Assembly: GCF_901709675.1 (NCBI RefSeq)
Contig: NC_051101.1
Span: 9,940,501-10,004,500, forward strand
DNA length: 64,000 nt
Direction: 5' to 3'
Source: Syngnathus acus
Lineage: Eukaryota > Chordata > Actinopteri > Syngnathiformes > Syngnathidae
The notes below the pieces were generated by a model, which worked only from the letters and a program-made list of their open reading frames with translations, searched no databases and was not told the DNA's origin. The translations under genes and the position numbers were made by a program. This document shows positions 1 through 11,105 of this stretch, piece by piece. Position 1 is the stretch's first letter, and every line of letters starts with the position of its first letter.

Positions 1-652
1 TTAAATTGATGTAAGTCTTGTTTAACTCCCTATTGAGAAGTTTTTAATCATGTGTGTATATTTTTTTTTATATGCGTGTGTGTGCGTGTGTGTGTATTTA
101 TAAATGTGTGTGTGGCTCACTAACAAGCTCATTTTAATTTCTATAGCGTTCTATAGTGTCTTTTTTGTGTGGTTGCCCTTTAGTTTTATATTTAAGCAGC
201 AAGGAGTGTTGTTTGGGCATTTTTTATTTTATGATCATTTTTTTGTGAATTACATTCAAACCGGTTTGTTTTGCAATGGCTGCTTTATGTGCGCTGATGT
301 AAACTCTTGTTCAATTTTATCTCCAGATTCAAAATATTCCCTTATTCTTTGGATGAGCTGCATCCGTAGGTAAAAAGTTTGCTAGTGATTCCATGATGCT
401 TCATGGAGTCTGCTAAGATTCCAGTCTTTACAGAGTTGTTCCATTCCTGAAGATCAGATTTCCAGTCTGAACTTGCCAAGTCCAAGGCACCCAAAATTGA
501 AGGGCTATCATGTGAATATTGTTATTGAGAAGCAGCCACGGTCTCCGTCAGGGTCATGAGCTTTGTGGCCTAATTCCCGTCTGGGGTTGGCTCTGCTGTT
601 TTGGGGTTTTTTAAATGTGTGCTTTGGCTTTTTCTCCTTCTGATTATCGTTG
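1..652. other. AT-rich non-coding stretch, no gene seen
   Basis: There is a TG-rich simple stretch near 75-112. The only open frames are low-complexity and Phe-rich with no recognisable domain. It could be the 3' UTR of a gene lying to the left, because a hairpin with a poly(A) signal follows it, but nothing proves this. Confidence 0.4.
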
Positions 653-681
653 CACAAGAAAATAAAGCCTATTTTCTTGTG
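653..681 (+). other. Perfect 12-bp inverted repeat holding an AATAAA signal
   Basis: CACAAGAAAATA (653-664) and TATTTTCTTGTG (670-681) are exact reverse complements around the five-base loop AAGCC. The hexamer AATAAA at 661-666 spans the stem and loop, and a T/G-rich stretch follows. It could be a poly(A) site of an upstream plus-strand gene. The hairpin is seen directly; its role is inferred. Confidence 0.5.
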
Positions 682-751
682 TTACACTTTAGTTTATTTG
701 ACTTAACTGTTATGGTTACCACTCGTTGAATTTTCCTATTCTTTCACACAG

Positions 752-874
752 GGACACCGCACAAATTGGAGCCATTACCAAGACCCAGCAATTTATCCAG
801 TTGCTCAGAACCCAACGAAGCAGGATATTGCCTCAACTGTGTCCAGGTCAACTTTACCCTCATTATCTACCTAA
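752..874 (+). CDS. Possible terminal coding exon of an unidentified gene
   Basis: A pyrimidine tract and CACAG acceptor end at 751. One frame then reads 40 codons to a TAA at 872-874, rich in Ser, Thr, Pro and Gln, with the C-terminal residues STLPSLST. A competing frame stays open to 1001. I do not recognise the peptide, and no upstream partner exon could be placed in the window. The exon call rests only on the acceptor and on composition typical of a disordered cytoplasmic tail. Confidence 0.2.
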   Translation, partial: GHRTNWSHYQDPAIYPVAQNPTKQDIASTVSRSTLPSLST

Positions 875-1455
875 GTTTGATAAGGAAAATTCCATTGTTA
901 ACCAAAACAGCAGCACCAAAGTATGCTTCTCCAGTCAAACCAGAAATGTTGTCAAAATGGTATCTTTTAAGGGGAGTGTGAAAAGGAGCAACTGTGTCTA
1001 AATGTCAGTTAGTAGCCAATAAGTGGGCAAGTTAGAGTAAAGTATCACGTTCTGCTCCTTAATCAAGCACACTGATCATGATCAAGAGTTTTGTGATATT
1101 AGTTGCATGTATTTTATGGATTATTCTTAAATGGGTTTCATTCTTTTTCTTTGTTGTTTTAATTTATTTGATGCCTTATAGAATTAGTTACTTGGTTGTC
1201 CATTAAATCATTTGTTAATAATTTTTCTAGCTAACCCGGGATCCTAATGAGGACAAATGTTACAGATGGATGAATGACTAATGAGAACAGATATATTGTT
1301 ATATGTTTTATGTTTTGTTAGTTTAGAATTTAAAAAAAAATCATTTTAAGCTGCTATAGCTATACACAAAAGAAAAAAAGGGGTTTGTGAAGCGCATAAG
1401 AATTCAAGTCACCCAAAATGTGGGGTGTCATCACACCGATTGCATTATTAGAGCG
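875..1455. other. Intergenic, nothing recognised
   Basis: AT-rich sequence with an A-run near 1330. I see no coding frame, RNA gene or clear repeat. Confidence 0.4.
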
Positions 1456-1516
1456 ATGGAGTTGAGTAATTTCTCCTTTTCTCACATCTTCAGCCCACTG
1501 GACAGCTTTGACGAAG
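1456..1516 (+). CDS. cmklr1: Probable upstream coding exon of cmklr1
   Basis: An ATG at 1456 opens 20 codons beginning MELSNFSFSHIF and ending DSFDE, then one base before a GTACTG donor at 1517. The receptor exon has a good acceptor (TTCTTTTCAG) ending at 2710. Joining 1516 to 2711 keeps frame and adds Gly-Phe-Arg-Thr directly before the Met at 2722. The peptide carries an N-glycosylation sequon (NFS) and acidic residues, like the extracellular tail of a peptide-binding GPCR. If used, it makes a receptor 24 residues longer; otherwise this is a 5' UTR exon with an in-frame ATG. Phase agreement alone occurs one time in three, so this is supported but not proven. Confidence 0.4.
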
Positions 1517-2721
1517 GTACTGTGTGTATGTTATTGTTAAAGTTTGTTATTTAGTTGGGGTTTATCGCAATAAATTAGATTATTGTCATATATGGTGATC
1601 ATTTCATTTATTTCAATAGTACAAGTCAAAAAGTGAATTGATAGTTTTTTTGTTGGGTCGTTACTTTTATTCATTGCACAACAAACACAACGGAAAATAC
1701 TTTTCAGAATGCTTGTACCTGTTTAATTATTTTTATTGTTTCCAAAGCAAAAATATTAATTGAGTCAACATGTCTTTTTGCTTTAACTTATTATCATGAA
1801 AATAATATTAAAAATCATATAATAATCGACATCAACATGAGTTTCACTCTTTAAATGAAACAACAAATTAAGTTTTGCACAATATCCTACTTTATTTCGA
1901 TAGAGCTTTATTTCTGGCAGCATTAGATCTAAAGCTGAGAAAATAATCCTCCGATCATTGCTGCTGGTATATATAGTAGTATATATTAGCTTTGTATTTT
2001 ACAAGATAGGTGTTCTTACATTTTTGAGTAAATTGAGTTTTTTTCCTCCATTTTTACTTGTTGTTGCGCTGTGAGATTTTTCAAATGGAAAATATATATG
2101 CGCTGACTAAATAAAGGTTGGGAAACCTTTAGACAACAAATGGATTCATTCTTCTCTCCTGTGACAATAAATGCATTTAAATCTGCATCATCAAGTCATC
2201 GTCATGTTTACATTTTGTCAGAAGTAAAACGTAAGAGGATCTGTGATATAACCATGAGGCACACCTTTACTGATAGACAGGAATGAAGTTTTGTCAAGAT
2301 TAATGCATGGCTAGGTCAAATCACTAAAGATTGAGTCCTGGGGGTCTTTTGTTTACAGTGGAGTGTTCTACGACAATGACATAACTCAAATTTGTTCGAA
2401 CCGGCCGGAACTATGCAGTAGTATAATCGCAATTACAGTAAATGTATGAATATATGAAAAACACTTAAAGGCCATGAATATGAAACAAAACAACGGAAAG
2501 TGTGTTTTGCCTTCAACCTTAACAAATATATCAAGTGTATATAATGTGAGACCGACGACCCAATTAACTTTAGAACAGTTTGTAAGTTAGCCAACAGGAA
2601 TAACGACATAAAGGCGTCACCATTTTATTGTCAACAGAGGAACTTGCGAAATTGTATGACTCTGTGAAGTAGGGATTTTGGACTGAAAAAGAAAACGTTC
2701 TTCTTTTCAGGTTTCAGGACC

Positions 2722-3819
2722 ATGGAGAGCATGACTCCATCTGCCTTTCCAATTAATAAAACCACTGCACCTGGAGAAGACTTCAATTACCTTTTCGGCA
2801 ATTTTTCCGATCCACATGAGCAGTTGAGAGATTCTCTCAACATCATGTCATCTGTCGTTTACTCCTTAGCTTTTGTCCTGGGCGTGCTGGGCAACGGCTT
2901 GGTGATCTGGGTAACGGGATTCACGATGAAGAAAACCGTTAACACAATTTGGTTCCTCAACCTTGCTGTGGCCGACTTTCTCTTCACGGCCTTTCTTCCG
3001 TTCAGTGTGACGTACACCGCTTTAGGATTCCACTGGCCATTCGGCAAGTTCATGTGCAAGCTTGCTAGCGCAGTTAGCGCTCTCAACATGTTCACCAGTG
3101 TTTACATCCTGACGGTGATCAGCATGGACCGATGCGTGTCTGTTGTGTGGCCTGTTTGGGCCCAGAACCACCGCAATGTCCAAAAGGCGTCCCGTGTGAG
3201 TGTGTGTGTTTGGGCGCTGGCTCTGATTCTAAGCACTCCATATTTCATCTTCCGGGACACAGGGCCGTCCTTCTTCAGCGAAGAAGTTATTAACTGCTTT
3301 AACAACTTTGTATTTTCTGATGACTTTACACCTGAGCTGAATCAACTCCGACTGTTTCGCCATCGGGCAATAACGGTGTCTCGCTTCCTCCTGAGTTTTG
3401 CAATCCCCTTCACCGTCATTGTGTCCTGTTACGCTGCCATCATCCATCGCCTCAGAAAGAATCCCAACCTGGCCAGCCAATCGAGTCGCACCTTTAAGAT
3501 AATTGCTGCCGTTATTGTTGTTTTTTTCCTCTGCTGGGCTCCTTTTCAAACCCTTGTTTTATTGGAATTAACCAGTTACACGCATTCAAGTTTAGCGTTC
3601 CAAAATGTTATTACGCTTGGACTCCCAATAGCCACAAGCTTGGCCTTTATCAACAGTTGCTTAAATCCAGTTCTCTATGTGTTCATGGGACAAGATTTCA
3701 AGGATAAAGTTTGTAAATCTATTGTGCAAACACTGCAGCATGCTTTCCAGGAAGAGGACTCTCAAGTGGACTCAAAGACAGTTGAAACCACTCAGGGCAA
3801 TGAAATGAATTCAGTCTGA
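2722..3819 (+). CDS. cmklr1: Chemerin receptor-like GPCR (chemokine-like receptor 1)
   Basis: A 365-residue class A GPCR with seven hydrophobic segments, encoded in one exon. N-glycosylation sequons lie at residues 12 (NKT) and 27 (NFS). Cys112 and Cys192 would form the conserved TM3-ECL2 disulphide. DRC at 136-138 replaces the usual DRY, as in the chemerin/formyl-peptide receptor group, and is followed by SVVWPVWAQNH. CWAPF at 271 (TM6), NPVLY at 315 (TM7) and FMGQDFK at 322 match CMKLR1-family signatures, as does INCFNNF in ECL2. The family binds chemerin at the plasma membrane of leukocytes and other cells and signals through Gi and arrestin. The ATG at 2722 is the first in this exon, but an upstream exon at 1456 may extend the protein. 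The Ser/Thr-containing tail is typical for length. Confidence 0.92.
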   Translation: MESMTPSAFPINKTTAPGEDFNYLFGNFSDPHEQLRDSLNIMSSVVYSLAFVLGVLGNGLVIWVTGFTMKKTVNTIWFLNLAVADFLFTAFLPFSVTYTALGFHWPFGKFMCKLASAVSALNMFTSVYILTVISMDRCVSVVWPVWAQNHRNVQKASRVSVCVWALALILSTPYFIFRDTGPSFFSEEVINCFNNFVFSDDFTPELNQLRLFRHRAITVSRFLLSFAIPFTVIVSCYAAIIHRLRKNPNLASQSSRTFKIIAAVIVVFFLCWAPFQTLVLLELTSYTHSSLAFQNVITLGLPIATSLAFINSCLNPVLYVFMGQDFKDKVCKSIVQTLQHAFQEEDSQVDSKTVETTQGNEMNSV

Positions 3820-4037
3820 GTTTGCTAAAGGATACGAAAACATTGCATTGCAGTAAGTGCAACATAAATGGAGATATTTCTGCTTAGCTTTTGTTGACTG
3901 TTTTAGATGTTTAAATTTTGAAACACTGACAGGATATTTGTTCGTGACTGTCTTATTCCTGTATTGTATTAAAACTGCATATATAAACAACCAATTAAAA
4001 TATAAACAACCAATTAAATTGTTCACCAGACCAACTG

Positions 4038-4148
<111 letters not shown>

Positions 4149-4190
4149 ATAAATTATAATATATATTATAAATTATTATATATAATTTGT

Positions 4191-6820
4191 TTATTTACCA
4201 TTGTCGAGGGAGAGAGATTTCTTTGGGGGCGGGGTGGCCAGAGATGTTTTAAACGAGAAGATTCTCTTTGGTTGCTTAACGCGACTATTTTCGACTGACA
4301 ATATGTCTAAAAAAGAAAATGTAAGCATCACCAAAGGTTTAACCACTTGTCTAATACTTCTACCTGCAACCATTAGCTCATAAGTAATTCGTTTAATGCA
4401 AATAAAAAGCAAATTGTGCAGTGGCTGCGTTGTAACTTTTCGTCCATGGGAAAAACTCATTAGGCACCATCTTGCTGTTAAACAGGATCTTTGGATGGTC
4501 CGGCCTGTATCCACCAAGGTCCGTGCCTGGAGCAGGAAGCGAACAACCTCCAGTGTTATTGGGAACCGACAAATATCGCTCTTGGCTGTCAACAAATGTG
4601 ATTGATGCTGCGGTAAGTGCTGTGTTAAAAAATGGTGTACTGATTGGGTTACGTTTGTTACTGAAACGTCACAATTATGACGACATGCTAAAGGTGGCTA
4701 ACGCTACCTAGCTACTAAGCACAAACAGACAAAAGCTAAATAACATAGCGTATAGTACAATTGTTGCTTTCGCACATTCGTGGTTAAATAATGTATATGT
4801 GGGACTTGAAGGTGAGTTTTGTATTGCACATACACGGAGAAGAGCCAAAAATAGGCCGCGCTAAGGGAGCTCTCCAGTCGTCATCTGTTTGTGTTCTGGT
4901 CTAAATCGACAGGTTTTAAATTCCCTGCTGTCATGCCTTCATGATTTCAACATGCTTGTACATTACCTCTTGATTATATATTTAGTTGGTAATAATATTG
5001 TTGTATTATAAAGGCTTATACTGAATGACATCTGGTGTTGTGCTTGGAGTGAGTTGCATTTTCCATTGATTCCCTATATAAATAGAACACTGCGCTCCGC
5101 AAAATGCAGTTTAAATGGTATTTTGTTAAACGATTTGTTAAACCCCATAGTGTATAACTAACTTTTGTGTACCAATCTGCAGAATGTAAGTTTATGGCAG
5201 TGATTCTCAACTATTGAGAGAAATCTTGAAATGCTTGTTAATTTATCTCAATTGATCCAGAAATTATTTTATTAACTATACATTTAATATATCTTTGTTG
5301 ATCTATTGATGTTAGCGATGGATAGTGACAGGCGGAACAATTAAATACTCAATTACTAGATGGCAGAAAGTACGATAAGTACAAAAATGTTTTTCCTTTG
5401 TCGTTCATGGGGGTGTTTTCCCTGTGTTTTGGGTCATTGTCTTGTTGCAAAAAGCTTGACCTGTGTCTGGAACCAAACTTTCTGGCACTGGGCAGCACAT
5501 TCCCTGCAAAAATACATTAAAGAGTGTCAAGTGTTGTGATGGATGCATGCCATTGTTGATGATGTAACCTGAGGTGATGCAATGAGATGAAGCGTATATG
5601 TGTGTGCTGGGTTGTTCTCAGGCAAATTGACTTTGTTGTAATCCCAAATTTCGCCACTACAGTGTGATCAACTTGGCCTTGTTGTAATTCCAACCTTAGC
5701 CAGCAGAGGACGCCAGATCTTGACATGAAACCTAGCCAAATTTCCACAACTATACATCTAATGTACTTTTAGTTATTTTTGCTTTCCACTAAAATATATA
5801 ACTTTGCAGAATAGTCACATCTGTTAATGTAGTTATGTTTCATGTGTTAAGATAATATATGTTAACGTTGGGGTGCCCATGATCATAAGTGTTATAATTC
5901 ACGTGTTAATATAATCACAGTTTAGTAGGTTTGGTGTTACATTTGTTAATCAACTGTTTATGTTAATCAATATTATGTGGAAGATGATTGAGGATGTATG
6001 GAGGTGTTTGTTTGGGTCGAAACATAATCTTTGGGTGGAGTAAGGCTAAATAAAAAAAAGAAGTTAAAAGGGGAAGTAACCGACGACTAGCTACAGCTGC
6101 ACGACCACAGTAGGTTGCCATAGGTGCTAGGGCTATGAGATAGAATGTTTCATTCGATCTAAAATATGAAATCAGGGGAATTCCCATTCGGTTGCATAGC
6201 TAACCCACTGGGTGTCTTAGTTGACACGGAAGGAAGTGATCACAATTTCCCCATTGGAAATCATTGTACAGACATCGCTTAAAATGTCCAAATAATGGGG
6301 ATCAACCAGCCTCAAAATGCATGTGGATGTCTCTACTTGGGCCCATTTCAACACCTCATAAAACGATTCGCTCTTCCATGGCTGATTCAAGAGCAAGAAA
6401 TGAGTAAGTCGTCTCTCTTCAGCTAAATTGCCCTGAGACATTTGTCTATTTCCTTTCAACAGACGCAAACATGACATGTTCCGAGAGGCTTAATGTAAGC
6501 TAAATTGTTCGTACGTTGTTATTCAATTGAAATTGGTTAAGGTATGGGGTACCACCTCCGCCGCCTATCCAAAAAGGAGGTGCTTTAAACGTCCACACTC
6601 ATTTGAAGGGTCAAGGTAAGTCTCATGCTCCCAATCCTTCCAACAAGCCAACCTCCGGGGGGGTTGTCTTACAGTTATTTATCCGAAATTTAATTGGAAC
6701 GCAGCCGATGCAGTTCTTAGGCAAGCCTCCTCGCTGAGCGGCGGGCCGGCTGATGGTCTGCGGCGACGACAGTCCTATCACACAAGTCCTACCACACAAG
6801 TGCCGATGTTAGGCTCGCCT
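4191..6820. other. Intergenic; possible first exons of ZNF-1
   Basis: Two short stretches look like exon ends. An ATG at about 4303 opens MSKKEN before a GTAAGC donor, and a frame at 4472-4614 ends GATGCTGCG before GTAAGTGC. Either could be 5' exons of the zinc-finger gene at 8.3 kb or belong to a separate transcript. Neither peptide was recognised. The remainder (4750-6820) is AT-rich with no gene I can support. Confidence 0.25.
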
Positions 6821-8115
6821 TTAATAGTCTGCTGATTTCACCGATTGAAGGCACCCCGTGCTACATGCTGCAAAGCAGGCCCATAACATAACCGAGCCTC
6901 CCCCATATATCCCAGTAGAGAAATTGTTCTTTCCATGGTACTTCTGTGAACATGCCGAGTCCAGTTTTGTGTCCTCTGTCCATAGGACTTTCTCCATGAA
7001 GCTTTGTAGCATCTTCATTTCCTTTTGTTATACCCCGTTCATCTCTTCTGCATCCTTCTCTCTAACACCAGTCCCTGGCCTTATGATTTCCCCACACATC
7101 ATCAACATTCCCTTATCTTAGGTCTTCCTTTCAATCTCATCACCCTTCTACCGATATATTCACTCTCTCCTCTCAATGTGTATAGCAGTCCAAGTCTGCT
7201 CTCACGTTGTCCACAAAACTATTAACCTTGGCTGTCCCACTAAGTGCGGCACTGTGGTCGATTCGCCTCACAGTGTGAAGCGTTAGGGTTGCACATTCTT
7301 CCTGTGCCAGTGTGGGATTCCTCCAGGTACTCCAGTTTTCAAAGATATGCATGGTAAGGACCACTCCAAATTGCCCGTAGGCATGAGCCTTGTTCGTCTG
7401 TGTATGCCACGAGCAGATGACCAGTTCACGGTGTACCCTGTCAGTCAGCTGGGATAGGTACTACCACGCCCATGACCCTTGTGAGGAAAATCGATTCAGA
7501 GAATGGATGGATGATTGGTCACTCCGAAACCCCCCCCCCCCACACACACACTCAACTTTTGTATTCCATCACCTCCAGTTCTGCTTCCTGATGTTTCTTA
7601 AGTGTAATTTTCTAAAACCCTATAAACCTAATCAATGTCATCCCGTGAACATCGTGGTCCATAGGCACTCCAGTCTAACCTCATCTGTCAGCCTATCACT
7701 ATTCCAAAGAGGCATCTTGGAGCTTATATTTACCTTAATATGTACTTTGGCGAATTATTTTCAGGAGTGGTGTAATTCGTAGCATGAAGTCCAATTTGGC
7801 TCAGGCAATGACTGATTGTGCAATCTGACACTAATGTACCTTGATCTTGGACTTCACATTTAATTTCTCTGGAGGTTGTTCTGCGCTCATTTGTTACCAT
7901 TGGTATTATCTATCTTCGATTCAATTTTTCTCCCATGGCCACGTCTAGGGGGGTTGGCTATAGTCCCTTGGATCTTAATTTTCTGAATGTGCATCTATGG
8001 TAACAGGAACATCATGTTTCTGGGAGATGGTCTCAGAGCCTATACCTTGCTTGTGTATCATTTTCTTTCTGATGGTGTCAGAACATCTCTTATCAGCGGC
8101 TGATTCTAGAGTAAA
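6821..8115 (-). mobile_element. Degraded Tc1-like DNA transposon, interrupted
   Basis: On the minus strand, 7018-6821 reads VLWTEDTKLDS, then YGGGSVMLWACFAA, matching the catalytic-domain region of Tc1/mariner transposases (family WSDETK and GGGSIMLWGCF). The stretch 8100-7780 on the same strand corresponds to the N-terminal helix-turn-helix part in decayed form. The two pieces are separated by a SINE copy at 7246-7516 and unrelated sequence. Frameshifts and stops make it inactive. The outer ends were not located. Confidence 0.65.
7246..7516 (+). repeat. tRNA-headed SINE-like fish repeat, inserted in the Tc1 remnant
   Basis: It begins with a GCGGCACTGTGG-type head and runs through GCATGGTA and AATTGCCCGTAGGC to an ATGGATGGATG tail. 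It is the same repeat as at 10743-11105 in the opposite orientation. Many substitutions suggest an old copy. It lies between the two transposase pieces. Confidence 0.7.
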
Positions 8116-8330
8116 TTGTATTTTTCCTTCTTCCAGGTGCTGTTTGAGTGATTTTGATTTTTTTCTTCTTCTTCCAGGTGCTGTTAAAAGATGAAGAACC
8201 TATGAGCATGTGGAGTGTCGAAGGACTCCTTATTGGATCGTATTTATCGAGAGACTGAGGACTTTTGCAACTCCTCATGGAAATTATTTTTGTGACCGTT
8301 TGGATAGTTTCTCTTCATCTCGCATAAGTG

Positions 8331-10151
8331 ATGCCTTCAGCACATGGACCACATCATTTTATCATGGAAAGGCAGAAAGCATTGAATAGTGTCTCGGGTG
8401 GAGATCCATGTACCTTCATTTGCACGGAGTGTGGTGATGGATTTTCCCATTACACACAAGTGTTATCCCACATGGCCATTCACGGACCTTTGGAATCGTT
8501 TTCCTTTGATGGTTCATCCAATGGATTTGAAGTCCCTCGAGAATATGTGCTGCAAGAAAATGGCACACTGGCAATTTTAAATGGCTTATCACTATCTCCT
8601 TCCCCTGCGAAACCACCATCCCCTGGAGTCCCGCCACATTTCACACCTGCTGTCAAACCTTCATCTCCTAAACCAAGGCCTCAGCCCATTCCTGAAAACC
8701 CCAATCGTAACCCAAAAACACAGAAGTCACTGGACTTGAACAATGCAAAGGAAAAGCCTCCACAGGACGATTACCGTTGTGAAATATGTAGTAGATCATT
8801 CAACAGTTTGCAAAGTTTACATTGTCACCATCAGTATAGAAATTCAGAGCTAAGTTTCAGGTGTACTTTATGCTGCAAGATCTTTGAAGGTGGACAAGCT
8901 CTGGAGAAACACCTCCAAGAACATACACGAGAACGGTTCCATTCCTGTAGTGATTGTGGAAAGCGATTCGTGAAAGCATTTGCTTTGTTTGCTCACCAAA
9001 AAGAAAGTCATATTGCTGCCACTGCTGGAAATTCGGAGAACAATGAGGAAAACAAGTTTACCAAAATGTATCCATGTCGCAAATGCAAATTACATTTCTT
9101 TTGGTTGTCAGATTTTCAGACCCACGCACAGCACCTTTGCAAAGGTAAAGCATCTAATGCTGCATTTGCATCTGAAATTGAAGTGAAGTCCAAAAACAAG
9201 AAGGATCGACCTCGTGAAAACTGTTACAGTAATGGCAACTTTAATGACCTTAAGGACGGTAATGACATGTGCGATCAGGATACGAGCTACAAAATTGTCA
9301 CACCGTACAAATGTGGTTTATGTGGGGAGTGTTTCCTGAACTTAATCACACTTAAAAAGCATCAGCTGACACATCAGAATAAGGAACCATATCAACTAAA
9401 TCAAGAATTGATCAACCCAACGAAAAAAGTAACACTTCGATCTAGGCGTAAGAGGGCGAAAAGTAAAAATAGAAAACAATATCCCTGTAAGATTTGCCAG
9501 CGTGTCTTCAGTCACTCGAGTAGTTTGTCGAGGCACATGAGATACCATAAGGGTACCATGCACAAATGTACATTATGTGCTCGACATTTCCCTCAGCGCT
9601 GTGATCTAGTAAAGCATCTAACGCTTAATCACAAAGACGACATAGAAAAGAAACCTGGATTGAAACACTTATTACGACCACAGCCCCACAATTTAGACCA
9701 CAAGCAACCCGCAACAGAAGTTAATCAAAACAGGACGAGACCAAAGAAAGCAGGCGGGTTCAACTTTAAATGTCAAGAATGCGGGAAGAGATTTTGGCTG
9801 GCCTATGTTTACCAGCGTCACTTGCGTTCTCACAAAAGATGTCACAATAAGTGTCCCCGATGTCCTGCTAAATTCATGAGTGATTCCGCACTTAAGGCTC
9901 ACCTAAAGAATCACCCAAGCGGTTGGGATAAACCCAATGTGGAGCGATCATCCCATGCTACAGGTACAAACGGGAAACCCGTGAAGAGTCATGTACGTGA
10001 TGTAGAGGGCGATGACACGGTGGACCACACCCCAAATGACACAGGAAATTCCAGTGCTGTCTTTGAATGCACTGAGTGCGCAGAGACATTCTCACTCTTG
10101 GAGACATTTCTTCAACACCAGACTTCTCATGGCTCAGAAAACAATGGGTAA
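8331..10151 (+). CDS. ZNF-1: C2H2 zinc-finger protein (606 aa)
   Basis: A probable nuclear nucleic-acid-binding protein with about 11 zinc-finger modules and no KRAB, BTB or SCAN domain seen. The first finger (FICTECGDGF, residues ~25-47) stands alone, followed by a Pro/Ser-rich linker to residue ~147. Further fingers run from there to the C-terminus (last FECTECAETF), joined by long non-TGEKP linkers. The second module lacks its final His and may not fold. The ATG at 8331 is the first after an in-frame TAA at 8325-8327, so it is preferred to the GTG at 8328; a later ATG lies at 8364. A TTCTTCTTCCAG acceptor at about 8178 marks the exon start, so the gene has at least one upstream exon. Target genes are unknown. 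Confidence 0.85.
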   Translation: MPSAHGPHHFIMERQKALNSVSGGDPCTFICTECGDGFSHYTQVLSHMAIHGPLESFSFDGSSNGFEVPREYVLQENGTLAILNGLSLSPSPAKPPSPGVPPHFTPAVKPSSPKPRPQPIPENPNRNPKTQKSLDLNNAKEKPPQDDYRCEICSRSFNSLQSLHCHHQYRNSELSFRCTLCCKIFEGGQALEKHLQEHTRERFHSCSDCGKRFVKAFALFAHQKESHIAATAGNSENNEENKFTKMYPCRKCKLHFFWLSDFQTHAQHLCKGKASNAAFASEIEVKSKNKKDRPRENCYSNGNFNDLKDGNDMCDQDTSYKIVTPYKCGLCGECFLNLITLKKHQLTHQNKEPYQLNQELINPTKKVTLRSRRKRAKSKNRKQYPCKICQRVFSHSSSLSRHMRYHKGTMHKCTLCARHFPQRCDLVKHLTLNHKDDIEKKPGLKHLLRPQPHNLDHKQPATEVNQNRTRPKKAGGFNFKCQECGKRFWLAYVYQRHLRSHKRCHNKCPRCPAKFMSDSALKAHLKNHPSGWDKPNVERSSHATGTNGKPVKSHVRDVEGDDTVDHTPNDTGNSSAVFECTECAETFSLLETFLQHQTSHGSENNG

Positions 10152-10742
10152 CTATGATGTTTGACCTCCAAGTTATGGTTTTTGCCACGAATGAAGCTCT
10201 CGAAGAGTTAAACCGTTTCTTACATGCACATGATTAAATATTGAAGAAAATATTTGCCTCAGTTCTGCTATGTTAAAATTATAATTTCCCGTGGCGTGAG
10301 GACAGAATCTATTTTGAACGTGAGGACATTATGAAAAGCTCTTAGGAATTTTAAATACTTCTGCAGCACTCGTACAATTCACAAAGTGAAATAGCTGGGT
10401 TTGATTATAAACATTGTCCCTCCCACGTTGTAGTTAACCAGAAAATTCCACCCAATACCTGGAGAAATTGTTACTTACCATGGTATTGTCAATGATAACC
10501 TACATCGTTACGGTTTACTTTTATGTTGTTTATCCAGTTCATTGCAACAAGATGGCGATTCAGTGTGATTATTTTTTTTTATTAAATTTTTGTCGAAAAA
10601 CTATTGGATGTTGTCTAGTTTTTAAGTCTCCTTTCATGACTATGTTTTCTGTTACGGACAAAGTTTAAGGACATCTCAAAGGGACGTTGTGAGTGGACTG
10701 GAGACTATTTTCAATCTGTTAAATCCAAAGTCTGTTGCTTCT
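10152..10742. other. 3' flank of ZNF-1
   Basis: AT-rich 3' UTR and intergenic sequence. ATTAAA at about 10234 and TTAAA-type motifs could serve as poly(A) signals. No coding region is supported. Confidence 0.4.
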
Positions 10743-11105
10743 GTCCATCCATCCATTATCTGTACCGCTTGTCCCCATGGGTATCACGGGTGTGCTGGAG
10801 ACTATCCCAGCAGTCTTGGGGCAGTAGGCGGGGCACACCCTGAGCCGGATGCCAGCCAATTGCAGGGCACACAGAGACGAACAGCCATCCGCACTCACAC
10901 TCGCACCTATGGGCAATCTGGAGTGCTCAATAGTTTTTGGGGATGTGGGAGGACCTGGAGAAAACCCAAGCAGGCACAGGGAGAACATGCAAACTCCACA
11001 CAGGGAGGGCAGGAGGTGGAATCGAACCCACACCCGCCCAACTGTGAGGCGGACGTGCTCACCAGTGCACCGGTGTGCCAACCAGTGCGACACCATGCCA
11101 CCCTG
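10743..11105 (-). repeat. tRNA-derived SINE-like fish repeat, near full length
   Basis: Read on the minus strand it starts with a tRNA-like head. An A-box-like TGGTGAGCACGTCCGCC is followed by the B-box GGTTCGATTCC. It then runs through GTTTGCATGTTCTCCC and GGCATCCGGCTCAGGG to a tail of ATGGATGGATGG units. The overlapping open frames here on both strands are by-products of the repeat. Confidence 0.8.

Noticed and set aside
104-373. Phe/Leu-rich open frame of 89 codons
   Set aside because: Low-complexity composition from AT-rich DNA, no domain and no splice or promoter context.
8328-8330. GTG as start of ZNF-1
   Set aside because: It lies right after an in-frame stop, and an ATG follows immediately at 8331.
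10743-11105. Possible tRNA gene (A-box and B-box match)
   Set aside because: The match continues into the SINE body and ATGG tail, and no complete cloverleaf with acceptor stem is formed.
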